Source: Maribellus sp. YY47 (GTDB lineage Bacteria; Bacteroidota; Bacteroidia; Bacteroidales; Prolixibacteraceae). From it: a stretch of 64,000 nucleotides of DNA. Of this stretch, positions 24,780 through 33,890 are shown one piece after another. Position 1 is the stretch's first letter. Every line of letters starts with the position of its first letter. The stretch spans positions 1-64,000 of the forward strand of contig NZ_JALGYW010000017.1 in assembly GCF_023111095.1 (NCBI RefSeq). The letters are read 5' to 3'. A model generated the notes under the pieces. It made no database searches. It worked only from the letters and a program-made list of their open reading frames with translations, and was not told where the DNA came from. The position numbers and the translations under genes are program-made.

Positions 24780-25568
24780 TTAATCGTCGTCGTGATCATC
24801 ACCGTGATCGTCGTCCCAACCATCGTGGTCGTGGTGATCGCCATGATGTTTGTGTTTATAGCGGGTACGGCAGTCGTGTGCCAGGTTACGCACAATGGTC
24901 TGGTAGATGTCAGCGTTACTGTCGGCCGAGATCACGATCACGCCATCGGTTTGATCGGCATTGTCCAGATCGGCCGGATCGACATCCGCCATCAGTTCAT
25001 CGAGGTAAAGCTGGATCACCGACGTGATATCAATGGCCTCGTCGGTCACCTCCACATCTTCTTTTTCGGTTTTGAAATAAACATTTTGCGTTACGCGTAC
25101 TTCAATCGGCCAGCTGCCAGCGTTGTTTTTGTACATTCCGCTGAGGAAAAATACCGGATCATCGCCCGCGTCTTCCTTCAGTCCTTCAACCTTTAGCTCA
25201 ATTTCATCGTAAATTCCGGGCGCGAGCACAAAATTACCCAGGGTAATTTCAGTGTTTAGCAGGTCGACCAACTCCGTGCCGTGCCATTTGTATTCGATCT
25301 CAACCGAGTCTTCGTTCGTGAGCTGGCTTTTTAACTCTGCTTCAAATTTGATGGTAGATACCACCAGGTGCGCCGAATCCCACACAATGGAGTCGGATTC
25401 AACCGTTGCCGATTTCAGCCCGCTGTTTACCGGGAGCGAAAAACCGGGGTTCAATGCTTCAAACTGAACACCAAATTCAGAAGTGCCGTCGTTCTTGCTG
25501 CTATCATCCTTCTGGCAGGCGGCAAATACCATTGCCAGTGACAGAAAGCCAAGCGCTAAATTTCTCAT
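24780..25568 (-). CDS. Lipoprotein with His/Asp-rich C-terminal tail
   Basis: A 262-aa protein. The start at 25568 is chosen because AAGGAG lies about 10 nt upstream; an ATG three codons earlier would sit almost on it. The signal ends in lipobox MVFAAC (Cys17 of this start). The soluble domain (25-235) has strands such as HLVVSTIKFEAEL and NFVLAPGIYDEIELKVEG, recalling the DUF4382-type lipoproteins, but I am not certain. The last 25 residues are almost entirely His, Asp and Lys (HKHHGDHHDHDGWDDDHGD), a likely divalent-metal binding tail. A strong terminator follows, so it is monocistronic. Confidence 0.75.
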   Translation of the reverse strand: MRNLALGFLSLAMVFAACQKDDSSKNDGTSEFGVQFEALNPGFSLPVNSGLKSATVESDSIVWDSAHLVVSTIKFEAELKSQLTNEDSVEIEYKWHGTELVDLLNTEITLGNFVLAPGIYDEIELKVEGLKEDAGDDPVFFLSGMYKNNAGSWPIEVRVTQNVYFKTEKEDVEVTDEAIDITSVIQLYLDELMADVDPADLDNADQTDGVIVISADSNADIYQTIVRNLAHDCRTRYKHKHHGDHHDHDGWDDDHGDDHDDD

Positions 25569-25916
25569 TCGTATCATACTCCTTTTTTTATGGTTGTGTT
25601 TAGGCAAACGCAAAAGCTTTGCCTCTTATTATAATACCAAAAGGTTTCTTTTTGTTCAGATGAAGAGAAGGCCTCAAACCAAATAAAGAAATTGTACGGA
25701 TTCCGGCCGGGCATTCGAACTTTTGTTTGACTTTAATGTCTTTATACTGTTATTGGCCTGTTTCCGGTTTCTTACCTTGTGGTCAGGAATTGCGAAGCCT
25801 TAAATAAGTGTTTTATTATTGATAAATAGGAAAGAAGATATGAGGTCGTTTTTCAGAAAAATAGTATTTTCCCCCCGAAAAGATAAAAAACACACGGATA
25901 AACCAAAAAGGTAAGG
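25569..25916. other. Divergent intergenic region
   Basis: The gap between the minus-strand lipoprotein gene and the plus-strand kinase gene. It is AT-rich toward the kinase start. I see no gene, clear dyad or convincing promoter box. Confidence 0.4.
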
Positions 25917-28073
25917 TTGATGAATAGAATTGCCCGGCAATACTGCTTCCTGGCACTTTTATGTGGTCAGGTATTATATTCGCATGCCTATGGTCAGACC
26001 AGCTATCGGTCCAGGATAGATAGTCTGAAAAATGAAATTGATTCAAAATCAGCGAAAGAGGCAATTTCTGATCGCCTGGATTTGGCGTTGATGGAAGCTG
26101 GCAGCGACAAACAATTGGCACTGCAATTAACAAAAGAGGCTTTGGCTGCTGCCCAAAAGTTGGGGAACAGAAAGCTTGTAATGCAGGCCTACTATACGCT
26201 CGGACGGGTGTATATTGAAATGGAAAACTACGAAGATTCGCAGGCTTGTATGGATACAGCCTTGTTTATCGTGAATTCGCTAAACGATGACTGGTATAAA
26301 GGCGAGATTCTGTACCGAAAAGCAACCAACAACCATTTTCTGGGAGATCAGATTGAAGCGCTGGATACCTACAGCGATGCTGTTCAGGCTTGCCGAAAGG
26401 CAGATAACTATAAAACACTGGGATCCTCCTATTCCATGATGGGGACTATTTATCGGATGAACGGATTGTATGACCGGGCGATCGAATACATCATTAAATC
26501 GGAGTGGAGTTATGAGAAAGCCGGATTTAAAGAAGGAAAGGCATGGTCCGATTATTTGCTGGGCCGCACATATGCCGACCTGGGGCTTTCGGAAGAAGCG
26601 ATGAACTCCTTTCAGAAGGCGCTGGAAATATACAAGCGATTGTCCTTAGTTGACGGAGATCGGGGAGGAGAGGCTATTTGTTATGCTCAGATCGCCATGC
26701 TGAATATCGCGTCAGGGGATTACGAAGAAGCCCTTAAAAACATTGAAACAAACCGCGAAATCTATGAAGCAAAGGGGTCCAAATTCGGACTGTCGGATGT
26801 ATACAAAGGCCTGGGTGTTTTGGAATATTCAAGGGGGAATTATCGCGAGGCTGAAAATTATTTGCAAACTGCGCTCGAATTGAAAAATGAGCTGGAAGAG
26901 ACACTAAGTCTTGCAAGTATTTATAAGTATATGGGTTTGTGTATGATTGGGGATGGACAGAATGAGGAAGGTATCCGAACGATTCGGAAAGGATTGGATC
27001 AGGCCATTTCCAACGATCAGAAAAAAATTCAACTGGATATTTATGAAAATCTAACGAAAGCATATTTGGAAATTGGAAATCATAACAATGCCATTGAATG
27101 CCAGAAAAAACAGATTGAGATTCAGAACCTGATTCTGGCAGGAGGTGGAAATGTTAAGGCCAGTCAGCTTTCGGCGATGTATGAAATCGACCAGAAGAAT
27201 AACCAGATTGCCGAACTCGAAAAACAAAACAAGATTAATGCCTTAAGTCTTCGTCAGCAGCAGATTACCCGAAAAATCATGATCAGCGGAATTATTCTGG
27301 CATTTTTGATTGCAGGGATCATTTTGGGATTTTACCGCAAACTTAAGCGTACCAATCGCGAATTACACGAAGCAAATGCCGCCAAGGATAAATTTTTCGC
27401 CATTATTTCACACGACCTGCGCGGGCCAATCGGGACGCTAACTTCTTTTTTGCAACACTTAAGCTCTAATTTCGATCATTTCACTCGCGATGAACTAGAG
27501 GAAACGGTAGATGTTCTTTGCAAGTCGGCAGAAAATGTGAGTCAGTTGCTTGAGAACCTGCTTGTCTGGGCAAAATCGCAGGCTGAGAAAATGGAATACC
27601 GTCCCGAACAGCTGAACCTGGTCGACTGTATCGAAAATGTGGTTAACGATTTATCGCATATTGCCGGAAATAAAGAAATTACTGTAAGCTTCGAACGGAA
27701 AGCAGAGATCCTTGTTTTTGCCGACCGAAACATGTTGCAAACGATATTGCGTAACGTACTCAGTAATGCCATTAAGTTTACGCACAGGGGCGGAAGTGTA
27801 AGTATTCAGCCCGAAATAAAGGGAAAAAATTCGGTGATGGTTCGTGTTGCAGATACCGGTGTAGGAATCGAAAAATCAAAGATTGCCACCATTTTCGATA
27901 TCAGCAGTTCGTATCACACTCATGGAACCGAAAATGAGATGAGTACCGGCCTTGGCTTGATTTTGGTGAAAGATTTTGTGGAAAAAAACAAAGGTACCAT
28001 CTCCATCGAAAGCGAACAAAAGAAAGGAACAATCGTGTCGTTTACATTACCTGCAGCGGCTTCTGTTGGTTAA
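25917..28073 (+). CDS. TPR-containing membrane histidine kinase
   Basis: A 718-aa sensor. A signal-like N-terminus leads into a periplasmic region of about 400 residues built from tetratricopeptide repeats (for example AYYTLGRVYIEMENYEDSQ and VYKGLGVLEYSRGNYREAE). A coiled coil (ELEKQNKINALSLRQQQ) precedes the single membrane helix (about 455-475). The cytoplasmic kinase has the phosphorylated His499 in IISHDLRGP, N-box Asn617 in NVLSNAIKF, DTGVGIE and GLGLILVKDF. It has no receiver or output domain and no response regulator beside it, so it must signal to an unlinked partner. The alternative start at the second Met is equally possible. Confidence 0.9.
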   Translation: MMNRIARQYCFLALLCGQVLYSHAYGQTSYRSRIDSLKNEIDSKSAKEAISDRLDLALMEAGSDKQLALQLTKEALAAAQKLGNRKLVMQAYYTLGRVYIEMENYEDSQACMDTALFIVNSLNDDWYKGEILYRKATNNHFLGDQIEALDTYSDAVQACRKADNYKTLGSSYSMMGTIYRMNGLYDRAIEYIIKSEWSYEKAGFKEGKAWSDYLLGRTYADLGLSEEAMNSFQKALEIYKRLSLVDGDRGGEAICYAQIAMLNIASGDYEEALKNIETNREIYEAKGSKFGLSDVYKGLGVLEYSRGNYREAENYLQTALELKNELEETLSLASIYKYMGLCMIGDGQNEEGIRTIRKGLDQAISNDQKKIQLDIYENLTKAYLEIGNHNNAIECQKKQIEIQNLILAGGGNVKASQLSAMYEIDQKNNQIAELEKQNKINALSLRQQQITRKIMISGIILAFLIAGIILGFYRKLKRTNRELHEANAAKDKFFAIISHDLRGPIGTLTSFLQHLSSNFDHFTRDELEETVDVLCKSAENVSQLLENLLVWAKSQAEKMEYRPEQLNLVDCIENVVNDLSHIAGNKEITVSFERKAEILVFADRNMLQTILRNVLSNAIKFTHRGGSVSIQPEIKGKNSVMVRVADTGVGIEKSKIATIFDISSSYHTHGTENEMSTGLGLILVKDFVEKNKGTISIESEQKKGTIVSFTLPAAASVG

Positions 28074-28228
28074 AGCAGCTTATGTTAGTCCGGTACCTAA
28101 CCGGAAATTAAAAAGAAACGAGGAGCATAAGGCTGATCAAATTTGAAGGATTTTCTTGTCTCTTTTAGGAGGTGATTTAGTAACATTGTAAGCGGTTTTC
28201 CGGAACACTGCTGAAAGCCAACATACTT

Positions 28229-29350
28229 ATGGAAGCGCTGCAACTTATCATCGACAGGATTGAAGTATATCAATCGCCGATCAAACTAAAAGAACCCTTT
28301 GTAATCTCGCTGGGGCCGCTGGAATATGCCCAAAACCTGATGGTAGTGATTCGCACCCGCGAAGGCCTGGCCGGATTTGGCGAGTGCAGCCCGTTTATGA
28401 CCATCAACGGGGAGAGCATGGAAACCGGTTTTGTGGTTTCGAAATACCTTGCGCAGATGTTGCTGGGGCAAAATCCCCTCGATATTGCGGCCTGCTCAGC
28501 TGCCATGGATCGTGTTATTTATGGCAACTCCAGTGTAAAAAGCGCTTTTGATATGGCGTTGTACGATATTGCAGCGAAACACGCGGGCGTCCCTTTGTAC
28601 GAATACCTCGGTGGGCATAATCATAAAACACTAATGACTGATTACACGGTTAGCCTGGGAAGCATCGAAAAAATGGTGAGCGACGCGCTCAAAATAAAGG
28701 CTGCCGGATTTAAAGTTATTAAAGTGAAACTGGGGGAGAATGGCGAACAGGATGTTAAGCGGATCCACGCTATCCGCGAGGCCATTGGATTGGATATTCC
28801 CTTGCGGCTCGATGCCAACCAGGGCTGGGGCACCGACGAGGCGATACGGGTTTTGCAGGCCCTTGAACCGTTGAACATCCAGTTTTGTGAAGAACCCATC
28901 CCGCGCTGGAATTATACGGAATTGTCGAAAATAAAAGAGCAGTGCCGGATTCCGGTGATGGGAGATGAGTCGTGTTGTGATCATAATGATGCCAAGCGCC
29001 TGATTGACCTGAAAGCCTGCGATATGTTTAACATCAAACTCGGCAAGTCTTCCGGGATTTTTAAGGCGCTAAAAATTAAGGAATTGGCTGAGCAAAACAA
29101 CATGCCGCTGCAGGTGGGCGGTTTCCTTGAATCGAGACTGGGTTTTACGGCTTCGGCCCATTTTGCCTTGGCCGGAGAAACCATCGTTTTTAACGATTTC
29201 GATACGCCGCTGATGCTGGAAGAAGATCCGGTGATTGGCGGAATCTCGTATGGCGAAAACGGTAAGGTCACCGTTCCTCAGGCACCCGGATTGGGATTAA
29301 CCGTTGACCCGGTATTTTTGAAAAAGCAGGTTTCTGCCGTTTTTTCCTAG
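28229..29350 (+). CDS. Dipeptide epimerase (enolase superfamily)
   Basis: A 373-aa cytosolic enzyme of the muconate-lactonising subgroup. The capping domain (1-130) is followed by the barrel with the full set of catalytic residues: Lys165 and Lys167 in KVIKVKLG, metal ligands Asp195 (LRLDANQGW), Glu221 (CEEPIP) and Asp246 (MGDESC), and Lys270 in NIKLGKSSG. These match L-Ala-D/L-Glu epimerases, which invert one centre of a dipeptide derived from murein, for peptidoglycan recycling. Other dipeptides are possible substrates, as specificity in this family varies. The gene appears monocistronic. Confidence 0.88.
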   Translation: MEALQLIIDRIEVYQSPIKLKEPFVISLGPLEYAQNLMVVIRTREGLAGFGECSPFMTINGESMETGFVVSKYLAQMLLGQNPLDIAACSAAMDRVIYGNSSVKSAFDMALYDIAAKHAGVPLYEYLGGHNHKTLMTDYTVSLGSIEKMVSDALKIKAAGFKVIKVKLGENGEQDVKRIHAIREAIGLDIPLRLDANQGWGTDEAIRVLQALEPLNIQFCEEPIPRWNYTELSKIKEQCRIPVMGDESCCDHNDAKRLIDLKACDMFNIKLGKSSGIFKALKIKELAEQNNMPLQVGGFLESRLGFTASAHFALAGETIVFNDFDTPLMLEEDPVIGGISYGENGKVTVPQAPGLGLTVDPVFLKKQVSAVFS

Positions 29351-29582
29351 TCCTTCAATTCGAACAATAATACAATGCTATTCGTCGGTAAGATCTGATG
29401 ATCAGTTGCTTGCTTTGTTAATCAAGGTTGGGAACTTGTTTTATTAATGACCTAGCTGTGCCGGTTAAAAACTCCGGTAGCTGGAACCTTTACTCTGTAT
29501 CGTTGTTGATTAGGGTGAAGTAAAAAGAAAGCTTCTTGCAGAGTCGGTAAGAAAAGGTTTCTTTGCAACAAACAGATCAATT

Positions 29583-30278
29583 ATGCAGGAATTTACAAAA
29601 GGCGATAAAATGGTGCACCTGGTGCAGGTCAATTATAGCTTATTACCGGTGATTCACCGTTTTGGAATCAGACTGGGCTTTGGAAACAGAACTGTGCAGG
29701 AGCTTTGCAAGTTGTACGGGGTAAATACCGATTTTTTTCTGGCCATTGTGAATACCTTTCACAACAAAAATTTTTTCCCGGAAACACAGTTGCTTTCCTT
29801 TTCACCTTTGTTGATTGTCGATTATCTGAAAAAAACACATGCCTATTATGTCAGTTTTTCGCTGCCTCAAATCGAAGACCTGATTCACCGTCTTTTGCTG
29901 AGTACGCCACAGCAAAACAGTGAAATGAAGATGATCGAGACCTTTTACCTGGCCTATAAACGAAAACTGCTCGAACATTTTAAAGAAGAAGAGGAAACGG
30001 TTTTTCCATATGTGGAGACTTTGGTGCTACGACCGTCCGATATTCAAAACCATAATTTTGATGCCAACTATGAGAAGGAGCACGAGCATGTTGATTTTGA
30101 ACTGGATGATCTGAAAAATCTGATTCTGAAATACCTGGTTCCGGAGTATGATGAGTTGGTTTGCAACAAGCTGATGGAAGAAATCTACCGGTTTGAAAAG
30201 GATATCCGTGACCATTCGCGAATGGAAGATGCGATTTTGATGCCGCAAGTTGCGCATTTATTGAAAGTTGTGAAATAA
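29583..30278 (+). CDS. Hemerythrin-domain protein, RIC/YtfE-like
   Basis: A 231-aa protein. The N-terminal 75 residues contain a helical domain like that of ScdA/YtfE (FGIRLGFGNRTVQELCKLYG). The hemerythrin part then shows the di-iron ligands in order: DYLKKTHAYY, HFKEEEETVFPYVE, YEKEHEHVDFELDDL and RDHSRMEDAILMP. Relatives repair iron-sulfur clusters damaged by nitric oxide or oxidants. Its stop overlaps the start of the LuxR gene by one base (TAATG), so the two are co-translated. Function as a sensor or iron donor is inferred from the family. Confidence 0.85.
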   Translation: MQEFTKGDKMVHLVQVNYSLLPVIHRFGIRLGFGNRTVQELCKLYGVNTDFFLAIVNTFHNKNFFPETQLLSFSPLLIVDYLKKTHAYYVSFSLPQIEDLIHRLLLSTPQQNSEMKMIETFYLAYKRKLLEHFKEEEETVFPYVETLVLRPSDIQNHNFDANYEKEHEHVDFELDDLKNLILKYLVPEYDELVCNKLMEEIYRFEKDIRDHSRMEDAILMPQVAHLLKVVK

Positions 30279-30865
30279 TGGGACAAAAAGTCATCATCGT
30301 TCATCCTGCAGAACTGGTTCGTCGCGGACTTGTTTCGGCACTTGAAGATCTGCAGCGAACCCGGATCATCAGTGTTGCGACATTCGCTGAAGTACGGTCG
30401 GAGGATTACAAGGCAGCGGCAAAACTTTTGCTTTTAGTGCCGGTAACTTGCCACCATACCTCCGAATTGCTGGAATTGAGGACCAAAATCGGTGATCACC
30501 TGTTTATTGGAATCCTTTTACACGATAAGGAAAAATACAAGACCGATCATTTTGATAAAGTTTTACGTCTGGATGCGCCGGCACGTCAGCTTCGGGAGAT
30601 CGCCGAACGCTTTTTTGAACAGGATGACACCGGGTTAAACGATGAACTTACGGCACGCGAAAAGGAGGTGCTGCGTCTCATTGCATTGGGAAACACCAAC
30701 AAAACCATTGCCGAGAGTCTTTTCATCAGTACCCACACCGTTATATCGCACCGAAAAAACATTACTGAAAAGCTGGGGATCAAATCCATTCCCGGCTTGA
30801 CGGTTTATGCCATTATCCAGAAAATCGTAGCTCCCACCGATATTTCAGCCGATCAATTGTCTTGA
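30278..30865 (+). CDS. LuxR-type regulator with degenerate receiver
   Basis: A 195-aa protein. The C-terminal 65 residues are a LuxR HTH: LTAREKEVLRLIALGNTNKTIAE, then STHTVISHRKNI, all typical. The N-terminal 120 residues have receiver-like strands (KVIIVHPAELVRRGL, KLLLLVPV) but the acidic pair after the first strand and the phosphoryl Asp after the third are missing. It may therefore respond to something other than phosphorylation, perhaps to the co-encoded hemerythrin protein. Such hemerythrin-LuxR pairs recur in Bacteroidota. A clear dyad lies just downstream, before the porin gene, and is a candidate target. Confidence 0.85.
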   Translation: MGQKVIIVHPAELVRRGLVSALEDLQRTRIISVATFAEVRSEDYKAAAKLLLLVPVTCHHTSELLELRTKIGDHLFIGILLHDKEKYKTDHFDKVLRLDAPARQLREIAERFFEQDDTGLNDELTAREKEVLRLIALGNTNKTIAESLFISTHTVISHRKNITEKLGIKSIPGLTVYAIIQKIVAPTDISADQLS

Positions 30866-30911
30866 TAAGGAGTCTTTCACTGCTTATGGTAAATCCCAAC
30901 ATGTAGGGATA

Positions 30912-30939
30912 TTATTTTGAATTGTTCAAAATAACTTTG
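30912..30939 (+). promoter_or_regulatory. FNR/CRP-like dyad and promoter of the porin operon
   Basis: TTATTTTGAA (30912-30921) and TTCAAAATAA (30925-30934) are a perfect 10-bp inverted repeat with a 3-nt centre. The core reads TTGA-n5-TCAA, close to the FNR/CRP pattern but one base shorter in the middle. It overlaps TAACTTTG (30932-30939), a fit to the -7 consensus, 23 nt before the ATG at 30963. Position over the -7 box favours repression, or activation by an unusual mode. Confidence 0.55.
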
Positions 30940-30962
30940 CCGCGAAAATCAATTTCAAAATC

Positions 30963-32150
30963 ATGAGCAGAATTACATCGACTATTCTTATCGCAATGCT
31001 TTTTATTAGCCTTGCAACAACCGCCCAAAACAACACAGATAATAATTCGGGTATTAACGCAGCAGAAACTCTGTTGAGTTCAGGGTCGAAATTATCGATT
31101 GGAGGGTATGCCCAGATCGATTACAATCAGCCATTTGTAGAAGGGACACAACAGAATTCGACATTGGATATTCACCGTTTGGTGTTGCTGTTTGGCTATC
31201 GCTTTAACGAAAAAACGAGTTTTGTGAGCGAAATCGAGTTGGAACACGTCGAAGAAGTGTACGTGGAGCAGGCTTTTCTGAATCACGAATTCTTGCCGTG
31301 GCTTAACCTGCGTGGAGGTTTGATGCTGGTGCCTATGGGAATTCAAAACGAATACCACGAACCACCTACGTTTAACGGAGTAGAACGAACCAATCTTGAT
31401 AGTAAAATTGTTCCGACCACCTGGCGCGAAATCGGATTGGGTTTTGCCGGCCGTTTCGATGCTGCTGCGCTAAAGTATCAGCTGTATGTAATGAATGGCT
31501 TTAACGGTTACGATGGTGCGGGCAAGTTCCGTGGATCGGATGGCTTCAGAAGAGGTCGTCAGAAAGGAGCAGAGTCTTTTATGAGTTCGCCTACAGTGGC
31601 CGCACGTGTGGATTACTACGGTATTTCCGGGCTAAAACTGGGAGCCAGCACCTATCTTGGAAAATCACAATCGAGTTTGTATGATGGTTTGGAGAAAGAC
31701 AATAACGCAGCTTTGGCGCAGGCCGATTCTTCGGTAATAAGCATTGCCATGGTGGGGTTAGATGCCCGTTACCGTGCAGGTGGTTTCGAAGCCCGTGGTC
31801 AGTTTAACCTGGCAAGTGTTTCCAATACCGACGAGTACAACGACTTTACCGGCGCAGACCTGGGAAGCCAAATGTTAGGCTGGTACCTTGAAGCCGGTTA
31901 CGATGTTTTCCATGGCTTGCAAAACGACCAGCGTTTGGTGCCGTTTGTGCGTTACGAACGTTACAATACGCACGCAAAAACAGCAGGTAGTTTGGCCAAA
32001 AATAAAGCTTTTGACCGGACCGATGTTACTGTTGGTGCCGGCTGGTGGCTGGCATCGGGAGCAGTATTGAAAGCCGATTATCAGTTTTTTGATACAGCTG
32101 CCGGAAGTGCCGGTGGTCAACTTAACCTCGGAATCGGAATCTGGTTCTAA
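30963..32150 (+). CDS. Porin-like outer-membrane protein (OprO/P-like)
   Basis: A 395-aa protein with a signal peptide (MSRITSTILIAMLFISLATTAQ). The mature part is a beta barrel: LSIGGYAQIDYNQPF at the start, then LDIHRLVLLFGYRFNEKTSFVSEIELEHVEE, PWLNLRGGLMLVPMG, and a C-terminal strand GGQLNLGIGIWF ending in Phe. This is the pattern of phosphate-selective-porin-like proteins of Bacteroidota. The substrate is unknown. A dyad and -7 box lie directly upstream. The FMN-binding protein gene follows 11 bp after the stop, so the two are probably cotranscribed. Confidence 0.85.
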   Translation: MSRITSTILIAMLFISLATTAQNNTDNNSGINAAETLLSSGSKLSIGGYAQIDYNQPFVEGTQQNSTLDIHRLVLLFGYRFNEKTSFVSEIELEHVEEVYVEQAFLNHEFLPWLNLRGGLMLVPMGIQNEYHEPPTFNGVERTNLDSKIVPTTWREIGLGFAGRFDAAALKYQLYVMNGFNGYDGAGKFRGSDGFRRGRQKGAESFMSSPTVAARVDYYGISGLKLGASTYLGKSQSSLYDGLEKDNNAALAQADSSVISIAMVGLDARYRAGGFEARGQFNLASVSNTDEYNDFTGADLGSQMLGWYLEAGYDVFHGLQNDQRLVPFVRYERYNTHAKTAGSLAKNKAFDRTDVTVGAGWWLASGAVLKADYQFFDTAAGSAGGQLNLGIGIWF

Positions 32151-32161
32151 AAGAAGTTAAC

Positions 32162-32674
32162 ATGTTACGTTTCTTAATTTTTGTATGCCTTATAACTGTT
32201 GCCGGTGTCAATGACCCGGCAGCAGATTTTTACCCCCAGGGAAAGGCCATTGGATATCTTCAGAAAAATCTGAAGGCAAAAAAGGTAGAGGTTTCCAATC
32301 GTTTTGATTTAACCGATCAGGTAAAGGACGGACGGAAAACAGTGGTGTATCGGTTTTCCTGTGATAGTAACCCCGATGCGGTGTTTGCGGTTTTCACCGA
32401 GTCGAAAGGCCGGTACGATATGTTTGATTACCTGGTGATCACCAGCGAAAGCGGGCAAATTCAATCTGTGCACGTGTTAAAATATCGATCGGAACACGGG
32501 GGAGAAATTGCTTCAAAAAAATGGCTGTCACAATTTGAAGCTTATTCGGGAGGCAAGCTGATTTACGGTGAGGATATTTCGGCCATTTCGGGGGCGACCC
32601 GGTCAGCGATGTCGATTACCCGTGACATTCCTGAGTTGATTCAATTGCTTCAACAGGCACTGGTAAAAAAGTAA
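32162..32674 (+). CDS. Exported FMN-binding domain protein
   Basis: A 170-aa protein with a short signal peptide (1-20). The C-terminal part is an FMN-binding domain with the flavinylation motif SGAT (143-146; Thr146 would receive FMN through ApbE) and the following RSAMSIT. The usual motif is D-x-x-(S/T)-G-A-T; here the Asp position is Ser140, with Asp138 two residues away, so covalent flavin attachment is uncertain. Such proteins carry electrons across or along the membrane. It is paired with the porin gene, with the hemerythrin/LuxR pair upstream, which suggests a redox-related role. Confidence 0.8.
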   Translation: MLRFLIFVCLITVAGVNDPAADFYPQGKAIGYLQKNLKAKKVEVSNRFDLTDQVKDGRKTVVYRFSCDSNPDAVFAVFTESKGRYDMFDYLVITSESGQIQSVHVLKYRSEHGGEIASKKWLSQFEAYSGGKLIYGEDISAISGATRSAMSITRDIPELIQLLQQALVKK

Positions 32675-32873
32675 AAGGATCATATGTCACCAAAAAGTTG
32701 AGTCAGTATTTTCAGAATTTATTTGTCAGATTAGCCTGTATAATGGTTTGACAAATAGCTTGTTGTTCAATACCGGAGTGTTTGGTCTTTTATGGAATTG
32801 AATTTCTTCATTTGAAATTGTACGTTATTTCTCATAATTTCTGCTAATTTCATCGCCCATTAATAGTCATTTT

Positions 32874-33254
32874 ATGAGTACACTGCTACGTATTGGAACC
32901 ATTGTTGTGGTTTTTGCCTTGGCAGCCTATTCGATAGGTATTTATAGAGAACACCGCAAAAGACTCCTTACAAAATCCATTTTGACTTTTATAACGCTTG
33001 GTGTCATTCTCAACATTATTGCCATTGTTTATATGATTAAGGGATCGCCCGACAGTGCATTTACGCTGCATAAAATTCTGGGTTACCTGGCTTTTGCCGG
33101 CATGTTTACTGATGCCGTATTACTGTGGCGCATTTGCATAAAAGATGGGTTGTATAACCATATTCCAAAGAAAATTCATCTGTACTCGCGTTATGCTTAT
33201 TTGTGGTGGGTGGTGGCCTTTGTTACCGGCGGCTTACTGATTATGCTCGGGTAA
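32874..33254 (+). CDS. Four-helix membrane protein of unknown function
   Basis: A 126-aa protein with four hydrophobic segments (residues about 4-24, 33-54, 68-88 and 105-125), hence an inner-membrane protein. It has a His in TLHKILGYLAF and a His in HLYSRYAYLWW, an arrangement seen in heme-binding or quinone-linked four-helix proteins; that is a guess. The gene lies about 200 bp after the FMN protein gene and may have its own promoter. No family recognised. Confidence 0.65.
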   Translation: MSTLLRIGTIVVVFALAAYSIGIYREHRKRLLTKSILTFITLGVILNIIAIVYMIKGSPDSAFTLHKILGYLAFAGMFTDAVLLWRICIKDGLYNHIPKKIHLYSRYAYLWWVVAFVTGGLLIMLG

Positions 33255-33366
33255 TTCACCATCCTCGATTTTGTGTCAAGCGAAACGGTTCATCAGCAAG
33301 CACGTTTAGTAAGCTACTGGCAACTTCAGACCTTATGATATAAGGTTTGGATGTTTTCTTATATCG

Positions 33367-33777
33367 TTACCCTTTGCTTAGTATGCGATCAACTGAAATT
33401 TTACCTGGTCCCGAAAGTAAAAGCACGATATAGCTGACCAGGTATAGCAAAGCCATTTCTTTGCGTGCAAAGGGATCGGCGCTATGTGCTATAAATGCTG
33501 CTACCGCCATAGTAACAATAAGCGGAAGGGTAGCCAGGCGGGTACCAAGGCCCAGAATCAGTAAGATGGAACAGAAGAACTCGGCGAAAACAGCCAGCCC
33601 CAATGATATACCGGGTCCGAGTCCAAACGGATCGGCAAACTGAACGTTACCTGCCAACAGTTTTAGCAATTTAGGATAACCGTGGGTGAGCATAAAACTG
33701 CCGGCTCCTAAGCGGAGAATGAGTAAGGATAGGTTTGTGGTGGTTGAGTTGAATTGGGTTGAAAAAATTTTGCTCAT
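33367..33777 (-). CDS. DoxX-family membrane protein
   Basis: A 136-aa protein with four membrane segments. Its N-terminal helix LSLLILRLGAGSFMLTHGYPK carries the conserved R, G and HG.PK features of DoxX. FAEFFCSILLILGLGTRLA forms the second characteristic block. DoxX proteins act in thiosulfate oxidation in some archaea and in redox stress in bacteria; the role here is unknown. It is convergent with the 32874 gene and near the sulfatase gene on the same strand (113 bp gap). Confidence 0.88.
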   Translation of the reverse strand: MSKIFSTQFNSTTTNLSLLILRLGAGSFMLTHGYPKLLKLLAGNVQFADPFGLGPGISLGLAVFAEFFCSILLILGLGTRLATLPLIVTMAVAAFIAHSADPFARKEMALLYLVSYIVLLLSGPGKISVDRILSKG

Positions 33778-33890
33778 GGCTTATTCTTTAAAAATTATCA
33801 CACTATCCACTAACAAGTTTGAGGCTGATTTGTTGGAAAAGGAAGCTCAAATCATTGATTTTTCAGCAAAAATTTTCTCCGCGATTACAG

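Noticed and set aside
25917-28073. Regulator of the polysaccharide locus
   Set aside because: The kinase lacks the hybrid layout with AraC output and the beta-propeller sensor typical of these loci, carries a TPR sensor instead and is 9 kb away with unrelated genes between.
29980-30297. Minus-strand open frame of 105 aa
   Set aside because: It is a shadow of the hemerythrin gene, which has all the di-iron ligands and a coupled downstream gene.
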